Shown here piece by piece: positions 42,385-53,719 of a DNA stretch of 53,719 nt (its first letter is position 1; every line of letters begins with the position of its first letter). The position numbers were made by a program, and so were the translations under genes. Source of the stretch: Thermomucor indicae-seudaticae (Eukaryota; Mucoromycota; Mucoromycetes; Mucorales; Lichtheimiaceae); assembly GCA_000787465.1 (NCBI GenBank), contig JSYX01000208.1, positions 1-53,719 of the forward strand, given 5' to 3'. The notes under the pieces are model-generated. The model had not been told where the DNA came from and made no database searches. It was given only the letters and a program-made list of their open reading frames with translations.

Positions 42385-45300
42385 ATGTCGGTCTCACCGA
42401 AAGAATCTCCACCGTCGTCGACATCATCGCGAAGCCCGTCGCCCATGTTCACGCACGAAAGGAAAGGATCGAGCTCGTCACCTTCTCGTAAACGAGACGA
42501 CGCCTTTGCCGGCAGGCCCACGAACTTTGTACCGCCTCGGCTAGTGTGAGTGCGCCACGTCATGTTGTCAAGTAGAAGCGAGTTTGACTTTGGGTCGTAC
42601 TTTTGTAGCGACAAGAAGACAGAGCTAGGAAACCATTCACGACGAGCTTCTGTGACAACCACGAAGTCTAACGATACGATACCCATTCGAAGCGCAGGAA
42701 GCATTACAGGCAGTCCTTATGGTTCACCTTCAGCCGGACGCAGCAATGTTCTCGCAGCGACTTTACCTCAATATTTTGGATCGAACCAAACACCCCCGAA
42801 AGAGCAAACACCGGAAAACACGCGGACTGCGCGTGAGCCATCACCAGAACAAGATCCACGCTCCCTTTTAAAGGTAGTCGGCAGTCTGGTGAAAACAAGA
42901 AGCGGCAGCGTATTGGCCCGGAACACGATTCTCAAGATGGATCACTTTCCAAGCGGTAAGATGACTTGATATCATCGGATCACCACGCACACAGGGCAAG
43001 ATCGCGCTTCATCAAAAGTATTGCAATCTATCGCTATAAGCCGCCTATGTGCTGAATGAACTGGTATAATTCTGATAAGGATTTGAATGTACTGATCCGG
43101 TCGCAACACACAGGAACCAACACGAAGCTTGATTTTCATCTTCAGGGTGCACCAAACTTTCGTGCAGCGGAGTTGAACGTTTATGGCGTTGCCCAACCAA
43201 CGGTATTTTCAGAATAGACCCTAGAATTTGCATGATCTTTGGCTATATTCTGATTCGCCTCTTTCTACTTTTAGGTCGTTGGACTGTCAACTATACTGGC
43301 CGTGTTGAGCTGCCATCCCGAGAGTTTAAAGCAAGCATCGTGCACCTGGTGAGATATGCTTAATGAATTAAACAGGGTCCATGTGGCTGACGCATATGAT
43401 TTTCTTTGGACATTTAGGTTTTCAACGCGTGAAGAACCTCTCGGTATGTGATGCAAGCTATAGTATGACTAAACTATCTAATGGATGCTTTATAGTTTAT
43501 CTTAATGGCTTTCCCTATGTACTCCGAGAATATGCCGATCCAATGCAGAATATGACAGCTTTTTTGGGCATTAATGCTGCTCGTCTGGAGAAGGTAGAAG
43601 AGCGATTGAAGGCAGATATCATGAAAGAAGCTAAAAGCATGGGAGGTTTGCTTCTTGTTCATCACGAGCTATGTAAGTTGACGTATAATCAAGTGAGGAT
43701 GGCCATCAAGCTGAATGGTTTCCAAATGTAGCCGACGGTACGGTAGTGCCGTGCTATATTGCTGCCGACACAGTACAGACACCTCGAGAAGGTAATACGC
43801 AACTGCTGCTATAATGTAGGTGGAGACCATAAGTTATTGACAGATAAGCAAAAAAAAGTGTTTGAAGCATTTGAAAAGCAAGGATATCGAACGAAATATT
43901 TTCGTATACCCATTTCTCCCGAGCAAAGTCCTGAGGATAACTATTTCGACGAATATGTACGGGTCATTAAAACTCTGAAACCAACAGATCCTTTGATTTT
44001 CAATTGCGGCATGGGAGCAGTCAGAAGTATGTGTGTCTGTGGATATGTCTGTGCGATCATACTTATCAACTACTGTATATAGCGACGGTCGGCATCATTA
44101 TTGCCCAAATTATACGTCGTACTCAACTTATCGAGCAAGGATATCCCGACCCGTTTCCGATTCCAGGATGGAATTATGCAGTCGCAGGGGCAACCGACGC
44201 GGATAGTGGTCAGGCTATGATGTCGCCCGAGTTAGTGCGTGGTTTGGAAGAGGCTGACAGTGCGAATGCTCAGAATCGAGCACTGTTACGGCTTGTTTAT
44301 GTCCTGGAGAAAGGTATACTAAAAGCTGCTAACTTATTGCTGATGCTTTCTAAAATTGTGATGAAAAAAATGTAGGCCTCGGCTCAAAGATGTCTCCCCG
44401 GTCAGCGATCGATTGGGCGCTTGAGAGAGGGACCTTGATTGAAAACCTAAAGGAGGCGATTATGGGCAACTATCAGTGTATAGTCTCCTTAACGTCTGTA
44501 CTGGATAGCGGAAGTTACAGCAAGAGGCTGCTTGACGAATTGATTGATCGATGTATGTTGTAAAGTGCCATGCTGGTCTCGAGGGAAGGTTGACCTTAAC
44601 CTGTCTTCTTCTACAGCTGACGCCGTAATTAACCTCCGGGAGGATATACTGATCAATAGACTGCGTCAAACGTCGCAGATGGCATCCGAGAAAAATGTTT
44701 ATCTGGCAAAAGCATTGTCTGGTCTGCAGCGCTACTTTTTCCTCCTCTGCTTTACTGCGTATATCAATGAGTCACCGGACACGCGCTTTGAGACGCGATT
44801 TTCGTCCTGGGTCAAATCAAGAACGGAGATATGGACGATGCTGCAGCACATGAAAGGCAAAGGACCTCAGCTCTATTTCTTCCGGCCTGTTGATAACTTG
44901 CGAAACTTTCGAAACGGTGCGAGCGATACTTTGACAGATCATCGACGACCCTTTGGCTTTGGACAAAGTATGTTTGAGATGATCGGTGCTGGCTCGCAGA
45001 GCGGCATCGTCGCTAGTGAAGTAGAAGAGTTCATTCTAAAGGTACGTATGACGTTGTTGCAACCTGTAATAACTCCTTTCTGACGGTGGGCATATATATA
45101 GGCTCGCACAGGTATCGTTTTGACTTCGCAAACAATCTTAAAGATTGATTTTTGGAGAATTAGTCACTTGGAGTCAAGAGATGATGATGAACGGGAGCAG
45201 CGAACGCCTGGTTTGATTAACGGAAGTAGTGAAAAGCACAAGATGGAAAAGGAGCAAATACACCATACGTTCGTTATTGACGGAGCAACCCATTTTCGGC

Positions 45301-48177
45301 GAGTTGAAAACACACATGTATACGGTGTTGCACAACCCACTGTTGAAGGTCTTCGTATGGTGCTTCGTCAACTCATGAAAGACTATCGGCAAACCGAAAA
45401 GATACTCTGGATCAACTTGCGAGAAGAGCCCATCATATACATTAACGGGATTCCATATGTACTCCGCGACAGATACTTCACTTTGCGCAACATTCGTGTG
45501 TTTAAAGGCATCACTGGTGCTAGACTCGAGCAGCTTGAGGAACGGTTAAAGGAAGATCTGATCAGAGAAATTGTCAACTATGACGGCCGTATCCTCCTTC
45601 ATGGTGAAGATAGGGATGGCAATGTGCAGCCTGTATGGGAGGAAGTGGATGTGGAAGACGTACTGACCGTGCGCGAAGTCATGGAAGCTGTTGCTCTTCA
45701 AGTATTTGAAGAACTCCTGAATGAGAGCACGGATGAGGCAGTACCGGACAGCCCTGGATTTCTGGAGTATCATCGAGTGCCTGTAACAGCGGAGAAGTCG
45801 CCAGAGTACAACGATTTTGACGAGTTGAGGCACCTTATTTCCAGTGTTGATCTGAGTAAGACAGCGTTGATCATGTATGTAACTATGAAGCTTGACTGCA
45901 GTAACGAGACTACTCATTCTTTATTTTCCTTTTTCCTGTCAGGAACTGTCAAGTTGGACTCGGTCGATCGACACTTGGTAAGTTATAACAAAGAAAGTCC
46001 CAGTTAATACATGCGTTTACTTTGCTACTTTGTCAACATAGGTACGGTTATTGCGTCACTGCTGACAAGATGGATGCGAGAAGAGAAGACACCTGTGACA
46101 TTGTCCACCACAGAGCAGAACTCCCGTATTCCGCGGCCAAATTATCAGATCATCAATAGTCTTTTACGAGTTATCAAGAACGGACTAGAAAACAAATGGC
46201 TTGTGGACGAGGCCATTGACCGATGCGGTGCTTTCCTCAACTTGCGCCAGGCGATTGAATCAGCCCATGTTCAGATGGAAAATGAAGAAGACAATGAGAA
46301 GAGAAGGCGTATATTGAAACGGGGCATTGTGTCATTGGAGCGTTACTTTTTGCTTATTTGCTTCCAGGCATATCTGGACTCGACGTCGCCAGAAATGGCA
46401 GGTGAAACAGAATCTTTTGAGCAATGGATGAAGCGTCACCAGGAAATCGAGACGATCCGACTCGAGTTACGAAACGAAGACGAGAGCTTGATTGTACCAG
46501 TTGACAAGTCTGTAGGCGATGGAGTAGCGCTTTCAAGTGAAGTGGTACGGGTCGTGAGAGCCAGACACGGGCAGGTACTTGCTCAGCAAACCATCCTGAA
46601 GCACGACGCGTTTCCTGGTTGTCAAAAAGTCAGCTTGAAAGAAAAGGTGGAGGGGGCCTACAATTTTCGCCGTGTGGAAGTAAAAAAGGTGAAAAGTGCG
46701 GTCAAGTATGGAGCCGTTGAAAGTGGGCTGGCGGCAGATATGGAGCGACCCGACGATGTGCAGCCTGTCCCGCCTTTTATCTGTGGATGTGCGATGCCGA
46801 CCAAGGATGCGATCAAGGCTGTCTTGAAGCGAATGAATGCAGGCCCTGGTGGTAAACGCCGTGTACTCTGGACGTGCTTGCGCGAGGAGCCCGTGTTGTA
46901 TGTCAACAAGCGGCCGTATGTCCTTCGATTGTTCCATGATCCGCTCAAAAATTTGGAGACTACAGGTATAGCAAGGGAACGAGTGGAAGGCATGGAGCAG
47001 CGGATGCGACTCGATGTGCTTGAGGAACTTGAAGAGTATAACGGGCGTCTGTTGTTGCATGACGAGGAAACGACGGAAAAGGGTGGATTCATTCTAGTGG
47101 TAAAGTTCAACGCGATTAATTAAATTGCATAGTCAATGAGCCAAAGGGAATTAATCCGGTCTTCTTTTCATAGCCTGTATGGGAAAGAGTTCCTGTCGAG
47201 TGTGTTGAAACGCCGAGTCAAGTCTTTCAGTCTATTATTGACGAAGGATACCAAGTGGATTATCTTCGGATACCAATGTACGTTTTGTGATCTGAATAAC
47301 TGTCTGATAACAAGGCTAAAAAACCGTGTTCCAGCACTGATGAACAGGCACCCATTCCAGATGTGTTTGACCAACTGATTAGGAGGATGCAAGACGCAAA
47401 CGCTGGCGTAGACGTCTTGTTCAACTGTCAGATGGGGTAAGCCCTGTTTGATAAACTAAGATGCCAAGTGACATGAAATCTAATGTACGTGTGTTTGTGA
47501 ACAGTCGAGGTCGCACTACGACCGGAATGGTTACAGCTTGCCTTATGACGATGATTTTGAACAATGATTCTCTTGGAGATATGACTAGCTCGTACATCGT
47601 CGAGTCCACCGTGAGCGGGCAGGATGACGAGCAGGACGCGAGTGCAAATAACTCAAGGTCAATTGTGACCAGTAGAATCAGTTCTATCGATGATACGGAT
47701 TCTCCACATGAAGAGCGTGAGCGGTACGAGAACGGTGAATACCGTATTATCTTGCAGCTTGTCAGCGTCTTGACGTATGGAAAGCTCGCCAAGCGGTTGA
47801 CGGACCAGGCCATCAATATGTGCGACCACATGCAAAATCTACGGAAAGCTGTTTACGACTATAAGCTTCGACTGGATGCCATTGAAGACCAAGGATCCAA
47901 AAAGTACAAGCTGACACGTCAGGTGGCGCTCAATTATCTGGTACGATACTTTTATCTGATTGTCTTTGCGAATTATTTGCTGGAAGAAATGGGCAGTATT
48001 TCGGCATCTGAGGAGGAAGACGATCGGAGCAGCACGTCTTCGTTATCGTATAAGGAGAAGGACCAGGATACGATTATTGATGAAGAAGCGCGGCGTATGA
48101 CAACGTTTAAAGAATGGCTAACGGGACGCCGTGAAATTACCAATATTATCCGGTTACAATCATTCGACTTGTCTTGA
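42385..48177 (+). CDS. Paladin-like protein with three PTP-like (CX5R) domains
   Basis: Eighteen exons close in phase to 1561 residues: 42385-42545, 42609-42955, 42995-43017, 43146-43202, 43275-43348, 43418-43443, 43496-43672, 43732-43791, 43844-44026, 44083-44313, 44376-44552, 44617-45041, 45102-45874, 45943-45977, 46042-47099, 47174-47277, 47335-47436, 47505-48177. Three tandem units each contain NFR-(V/A)E-VYGVAQPT or an equivalent, an REEP-(V/I)Y-NG-PYVLR element, RIP-then-acidic stretch, and a CX5R loop: FNCGMGAVR (Cys363), MNCQVGLGR (Cys907), FNCQMGRGR (Cys1335). This is the paladin/PTP-like phytase (inositol-phosphatase-like) family. The loops keep Cys and Arg but have Asn instead of His before Cys, so catalysis is uncertain. 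The N-terminus is Ser/Pro-rich. Exon 3 is only 23 nt. Confidence 0.88.
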
Positions 48178-48847
48178 CAAATCATTGTTCGTTATATATC
48201 CATCATGTTCAATACATCATCATTCCCGCTATAGAAGCTATATCTTATCGACTGGATGTTCCGAGTATTCTTTAAAGGTTTTGTTGGGAGCTTCATTTAG
48301 TTGATAAACTTGCCTTCTTGCTATCTTGTTCCATACTGAGCCAATGAATTTACCGTAGTGTATCGCAATAAGTCAGCATAACACGCTACATACACCCTCG
48401 GTTCATGCGGAGCAATTGCGTACGTTCTGTGTAGTCAGAAGATTAGATAAGGGATACTTGCTTGTCTCATGCACTATCCTTGGACGACGTTTCCCAAAGG
48501 AGGACTGTCAGAAACTCTAACTACTTTTCGAACCATGAAAGAAAGTAGTGTACTAAGGAATTGCCGCCAATACTGAAGGCAAATGAGGATTATGCCAGCG
48601 TCTCTTTTGTTCTTAGTGAATGACTCTTTTAAAGTATTTGTTATACTGAACATGTAAAGCCTGTTGATAGCGGCATTTTGTTTCTTTATCAGCAATTTTC
48701 CAGTCTTTTGGTTGGACGTGGTTCCTGTTGGACCGAGGTGACACAAGCTCACGGCCCGGCAACCTGAAAAGCCTGGGAAATTTTCTGATTGTTCTGGTAA
48801 CCATCTCTGCTTTCTTTTCCATCTCTTTTGTACGTTACTCCCACCGG
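48178..48847. other. Intergenic, upstream of the SLC1-type symporter
   Basis: The frame of the symporter's first exon stays open for 40 codons upstream, but with no ATG until 48848. An upstream spliced exon is possible. Nothing else is supported. Confidence 0.45.
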
Positions 48848-50815
48848 ATGGATCGGTTCGTCGGTAACAATCTTGGTCAACCGCTTCAACAAGGAGACAT
48901 GGTGGTTCATACGGAACAAGAAAAAGACAAGGCGGCCCCACAAGCCATTGGCCGAGGGTGCCGCAATCTGTGGAGGGGTCCATTTACGCACGCGTGGCGA
49001 TTCCTGAACCGATGGACGAACCTAACGTTTTGGATTTTTGTGGGAATCCTTGTTGGGATCTTGGTTGGTTATTTCCAGCCGGAATTCTCGCAAGAAATCG
49101 AACCGCTTGGCACTGCATTTATTCGTATGATCAAGATTATCGTTGCGCCTCTGATTTTCTCGACGCTCGTGCTTGGGATTGCAGGTACTGCGCTTTGCGT
49201 GCTAGGTTCCGCTTTGGTGTCTCTAACATGAGCTGAAGGGCACAGCGATGATATATCGGCTGTTGGCAAACTGGCTATCAAGACCATCATTGTAAGTTCC
49301 CAAAGAGTTCTTGCTTTGGTGCTACTTGATGCCTGTCTCTTTCTTTGTATGTATGTAGTACTTTATCGTGATGACGACATTGGCTTTAGCGATTGGCGTA
49401 ATCATGGGCAACCTCGTCAAGCCGGGCGTGGGTGTTGTGCTGTCGGCCGACGATGCTGACAATAGCGACGCGAGTTCCTTGGCTAGCCAGATGGACGAGA
49501 TCAGTTGGGACGGCGAGATGTTTATGATTATACCGGAAAACTTTTTTGTGGCTGCGACCAACGACCAGATCCTTGGGATCGTGTTTTGTGCTGCCATGTT
49601 TGCCTGTGCTGCTATCAAGGCTGACAAGAAGTCTCGAGAAGTGATGCTGATGATTTGTCGATCACTGTCGCAAGTTCGTATGAAGGGAAAGCCTTGTTCT
49701 TTAAGCGCTGTTTCCTTAGTCTATTCATGGCCAATGTATATGTAGGTTATCTTTAAAATGGTCGGATTGATCATGAACTGTAAGTTCTTGCAGCAAATGA
49801 CCACAGACACAAAAGGAATTAAGATAAGGTATGCTGTAGATGCGCCTATTGGCGTTGCGGCCTCTTTGGCTGCGACGGTTGGATCGAATGGCATCGGTGT
49901 TCTTGCCAACCTTGGCAAATTAATCGGGGCACTGTATGCATCGCTGGTCATCTTTGTTCTGATTGTGTTTGTGCCTGTGATGCTTATTTTCCGTATTCCT
50001 GTGTTTGGCTTCTTCAAGACGATTGCTCAGACATGGCTTATTGCTTTCAGCACCTCGTCCAGCGAATCTGCTTTACCCAAGGCAATGGAGCGGATGCGGT
50101 CTTTTGGCTGCCCTGACTCTCTGGTGTCCTTTGTGATTCCAACGTAAGAAAGACGGCGTGTACTATTCAAATACGAATGGGAGGGATTTGGTTTGACTTG
50201 GTTTGTTGTTTCAGAGGTTACTCCTTTAACCTGGACGGCACAGCGTTGCATCTAGCTCTTTCAAGTATCTTTTGTGCTCAGGCTGGCGGCATGAATTTGT
50301 CGATTGGCACGCAGTTGTCAATCCTGGGCACGCTTATTTTGTCGTCCAAGGGCGTTGCGGCTGTGCCACGCGCGTCCCTGATTGTTCTTGCCGGAACTGT
50401 CGCTCAGGTAAAATTATTAAGAGAGACCTGAGGCGTTTGTTTAACACGCGAGGTGGGAGAGGACTGACTGTATGTATGATAGTACAACTTGCCAATTGCG
50501 GCGGTTACATTGGTCATGGGTGTAGACGCTATTTTGGACATGGGCCGCACCTCGATTAACGTGATTGGCAACTGCTTAGCGTGCTGCGTCATGTCTCGTA
50601 TAGAAGGCAGTTTCCGTGGCGAAGAATGGAAGGAGGAAGAAGAAGAACGACGACGCATGGCATTTTCGGAACAACGACCTCCATTGCCTGTTCACGATAA
50701 TAGTACTTCTGATAAGCGTTCTGAGGACCAAGTACCTGAGGTTGTGGTCCATCAAGAGAACAAACAAGATGACGAGGATAGACTTAGTGTCATTCAACAA
50801 AGCTCACACCTCTGA
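48848..50815 (+). CDS. Dicarboxylate/amino acid:cation symporter (SLC1/DAACS family)
   Basis: Multi-pass symporter of the GltP/DctA/EAAT family, expected to import glutamate, aspartate or C4-dicarboxylates with Na+ or H+. Seven exons (48848-49184, 49239-49291, 49359-49673, 49746-49779, 49840-50143, 50215-50407, 50483-50815) close in phase to 522 residues. Seen are the first helix FWIFVGILVGILVGYFQP, LGTAFIRMIKIIVAPLIFST, the HP1 serine motif AFSTSSSESALPKAMERM, and GYSFNLDGTALHLALSSIF, the GYS-N-DGT stretch of the unwound helix. The end of the transport domain is MGVDAILDMGRTSINVIGN. The C-terminus is a long charged cytosolic tail. The start is the MDRFVG methionine, the first ATG in frame. 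The substrate cannot be read from sequence alone. Confidence 0.92.
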
Positions 50816-53719
50816 GAAGCTGTAACATACGGAAAGAAATTGTATTCTACATCCAGTTGTTATTTGTCTTTGTAAAATTAGCGCTTAATCTCTTATATAG
50901 TCATCAACAGAGGATTGTTTACAATAAATAGAGACAACCGACCTGACAGTAAATGCTGTAACATTTACGATGAGTAAAATCTTAACTATTCTACAGTACT
51001 AAGGAGCGGGAATATGAGTAGAGAAGTTCTTGGAATTCTTTCCAGCGTCCCGTCTGTCCAGACAAACCAACAAAACTTGATGTGCCTGATAACCAATGTT
51101 ACAGCAAGAAAAGGGTCTTTTTTTGTGGCCCTGGAGAAGCACCAAGTCGAGACATTAAAGAATACAGGTTTGCTGTTCGTTCATATATATGAGCGTCAAG
51201 CTATGCACAAAACAGGTCAAAAAGTTGATATGCAATGCTGTAGAATAGGGACTTCCAAGCATCAGCGGAGGTCCAAAAAATATAAACCTCCTTTTTTGCA
51301 GTCATTACACTGAATAACCATGTTGCGCCAATGCGCCCAAATCACCTTCCGTTTGCATGTCCCAGAAGTTGGCTTTTCGAAGTAGAGCCTTCCAGAAATG
51401 TGTCCAACAGCACAGAATCTTTCAAGGTAAACAATTCAAGGTCACCAGTGCAAAGTTGAACATCCAGAACTCGGTCTTAGCGGCTTATCGTTCGTCTCAG
51501 GGCAGGACCGAGGTCTTCACATGGGACCCAAGGAAGACCCCTCAATGGGACTGGACACAGTGCTCTCCACGGCAAGTAGGGGTATACTCAGAACGGTCAG
51601 GCCATTAACGCCACGCCAAGACTACAAGCTCCGTCACGAGCGGCGACATCCGAAAAAGTAATGATGACGCCGGAAGGCGAGTATTTGCTTGGAATGGAAC
51701 CCATAGCTCCAGGGTATTCAGAGGTCAAAAAACCGCAAAATGCTTTAGTACACGTAGAGGCCGTTGTCGCAATGCAAGAACTGCATTGTCGACTTAATTC
51801 TATCGAATCCAGATATGGTCTCCGCCACGTTGGGTTGCGGCTGTTCTTGCAGCCTTGTCTTCATGCTTAGGTTGAAGTCCATGCGGCCGTATGCCGTAAA
51901 GTTCTAGTTACACTTGGCGTAGCTTATAAAACTCATCGTGTTATCACTTCTTTTCTTTTTCTCGTTATCTTACCTTATTTTCGTCGCCACACAGAACAAG
52001 CATTCATAGACAATGGTTTCTTTAACTGGATATTTCTTATAACGTATATTATATCAATAAATATAGCCAATACGTTACAATTGAGTCGTCAAGCACATCA
52101 CGCTGTAATTGTACACTGACTGCCAATGTTGTGCCCGAGCGAAAAGCTACTGTCCCAGAAGTAAAGCCACTTTTGAATCGCATGATGACAATCTTTCCAC
52201 GTAACAGCGAATATCGGTCCAAGACTTTGATACCAGTGCCGTGGTCAACGATGATTCCGTTGATAGCTCGACTGAGTCTGCCTGCTTCGGGAAAAACGGT
52301 CAAGTAGCGTTCCCGAGACCGACGGTTGAAGCTTCCAGTGTTGCATTAAGTCTTTAGTATTATCCAGTAAAATCAAAGTTAGCTAATGACTTGAAGGAGA
52401 GCGTGAATGCGGGTACCTGCTGTCTCTTGGGATGAGCGACATGAGGTACCTGATGCACGCTCTTCACGTTCTTCGTTCTCTGAACAGATCAGTTGATCGC
52501 AATGTTCTAATCCTGTGGAAGACAATCTTACCAACTTATACTTCGTCATCTTTAGTGGGTGCTAATTGCTGGCTAAGTGCGTTCTTTGATAGTATAGAAC
52601 AATGTAGTTACCGATGTTCCTTCATTAAGCGTGCTCATGCAATAAAGCAAAATGGTGATGACGCGGGGCCCCGCATGGCGGCAATGCCCATTAATGGCGA
52701 AATGCTCCCGAGCCTGCCTGACAGGAACGCAGGTTTAAGAGGGCTGGCAAGCTTGACCAGGCGAAATGTCCAAACAGGATAGCCCCTGGGACATGGCGAT
52801 CACAACGCCCACGGAGCCAGCAGTCAACGCTTTGACCACCGTGAGAGCCGAGACAACAGCGATGCGAATTCATGTGGGTAAATGCCAAGACTGTTAAGCG
52901 ATTCGTTCGAGACCCGACCGAGGCGGGTGTCTGGGGGGAAAATGCAATAGGAAAAGCGTCGGCAGCGAAAACGAAGAGGTCGGATACGTAACCAGGGCGG
53001 TGGAGTGGACGGGGTACCTGGTTAAGGACGCCAGGCTGCGGTAAGAGGAAGAGATAGTACATGTTGCCACTGACAGGTCAACGTGATCCAAATCAACTGG
53101 GAGAGCGTGCCTAGCCGGACGTAGCATAGGACCAGTATAGTGTGCAGCCCGAAGGAAAAGACAGTAAGAAGCGAGAATCAGTGTAGGTGTATGAGGTGCA
53201 AAATAACAACCAGACAACGAGAGAAAACCATCATGAACCCAGTAAACCTCCCTCTCATTATATTATCAAGTTACGCAATCCCTGCCATCCTCTTGTAGTA
53301 TATCGTTCCGGTCATCCGAACACAGGATATACACAGAACAAGAGGATGTTCCAAGGGAAATTACACAAAGCTTGGCGTATCGAAGGAAAAGGTCAACTAG
53401 TATATACTAGATTTTTCCTCCTAATTGGCGTTTTTGAAGCGCAGATTCCCGGCTTCAAACTGGCGCTTCATCTCCGAGGTGTTCTGCGCTGGGTAGAGAA
53501 GTGTTCGCGGCCAGCGGAGGTGAAATATACGCTTGACCTTCATCTACTGTAGAGGTCCTCTGTTTTCTCGATGCAAAGCGAAAGAAAAGAACCGAAATGC
53601 TCCACCTATCCTCTAAGATCCTCGCGTGTAAATTCGCCTCACTTTGCGTAGAAGAGAATTACGTTACTAATGTTATGCACCAAGACATTGTTCATATACG
53701 GAGGACGAACGGATGTAGC
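50816..53719. other. 2.9-kb stretch without a recognisable gene
   Basis: Short frames in both directions, none with a domain. The best is on the minus strand from about 52337 to a TAA at 52049, about 95 codons containing LTVFPEAGRLSRAINGIIVD and VLDRYSLLRGKIVIMRF. It looks protein-like but has no ATG at its 5' end and no splice partner I could find. A 12-bp palindrome GCGGGGCCCCGC lies at about 52662. Possibly the edge of another gene beyond the window. Confidence 0.35.

Noticed and set aside
43792..43819. 28-bp intron in the paladin-like gene ending at ATGTAG
   Set aside because: Too short to splice; extending to the CAG at 43843 gives a 52-bp intron with correct phase.
53187..53552. 121-codon + frame at the window end
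   Set aside because: No family signature and no upstream context; probably chance.

Overview
The window looks like nuclear DNA of a filamentous fungus of early-diverging type, most likely Mucoromycota (Mucorales-like). This is inferred from three things: many short introns (about 50-80 bp, GT-AG with a minority GC-AG); the gene set (fungal lanosterol synthase, WOPR regulator, Zn2Cys6 regulator, DUF2421 transporter, ATP-type PEP carboxykinase, Arc1-like cofactor); and genes usually lost from yeasts (U11/U12 25K protein, IRG-like GTPase, SLC1-type symporter, paladin-like protein). No species name can be given from sequence alone. Exon models were built by hand; where stated, reading phase closes exactly across every junction.

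Layout. 0.2-2.7 kb: adenine phosphoribosyltransferase (+) and an Arc1/EMAP-II-type tRNA-binding protein (-), convergent. 2.7-7.3 kb: gene-poor, with a decayed coding fragment and a tRNA-Cys(GCA), ending at a WOPR-domain regulator (+, 7.3-8.1). 8.2-11.4 kb: an IRG-like GTPase and PEP carboxykinase, both (-). 12.7-14.8 kb: a divergent pair, STRAP/Unrip WD40 protein (-) and U11/U12 snRNP 25K (+), sharing a 281-bp promoter. 15.8-22.8 kb: four (+) genes: a PQQ-like propeller protein, a Pho80/PCL-like cyclin, a PH-plus-coiled-coil protein and an unrecognised protein with a regulator-like middle region. 22.9-25.5 kb: a regulator with two complete Zn2Cys6 clusters (-). 26.3-27.1 kb: a secreted thaumatin-like protein (-). 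27.5-31.0 kb: a repeat island with a minisatellite, a decayed RecQ-type helicase, a 0.2-kb direct repeat in two copies and a small fold-back element. 31.1-33.7 kb: lanosterol synthase (+). 34.1-38.2 kb: a 1244-aa DUF2421 membrane protein (+). 38.4-41.3 kb: a GCK/Ste20-type kinase (-). 42.4-48.2 kb: an 18-exon, 1561-aa paladin-like protein with three CX5R signatures (+). 48.8-50.8 kb: an SLC1-type symporter (+). 50.8-53.7 kb: no recognisable gene.

Most genes are independent housekeeping or signalling genes. The one functional pairing suggested by arrangement is STRAP/Unrip (an SMN-complex partner in animals, which assembles snRNPs) head to head with SNRNP25 (a minor-spliceosome snRNP protein). 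The points most worth following are that pair, the membrane-anchored IRG-like GTPase, the double zinc-cluster regulator, the recurrent GC-AG introns and the repeat island reaching into the lanosterol synthase promoter.
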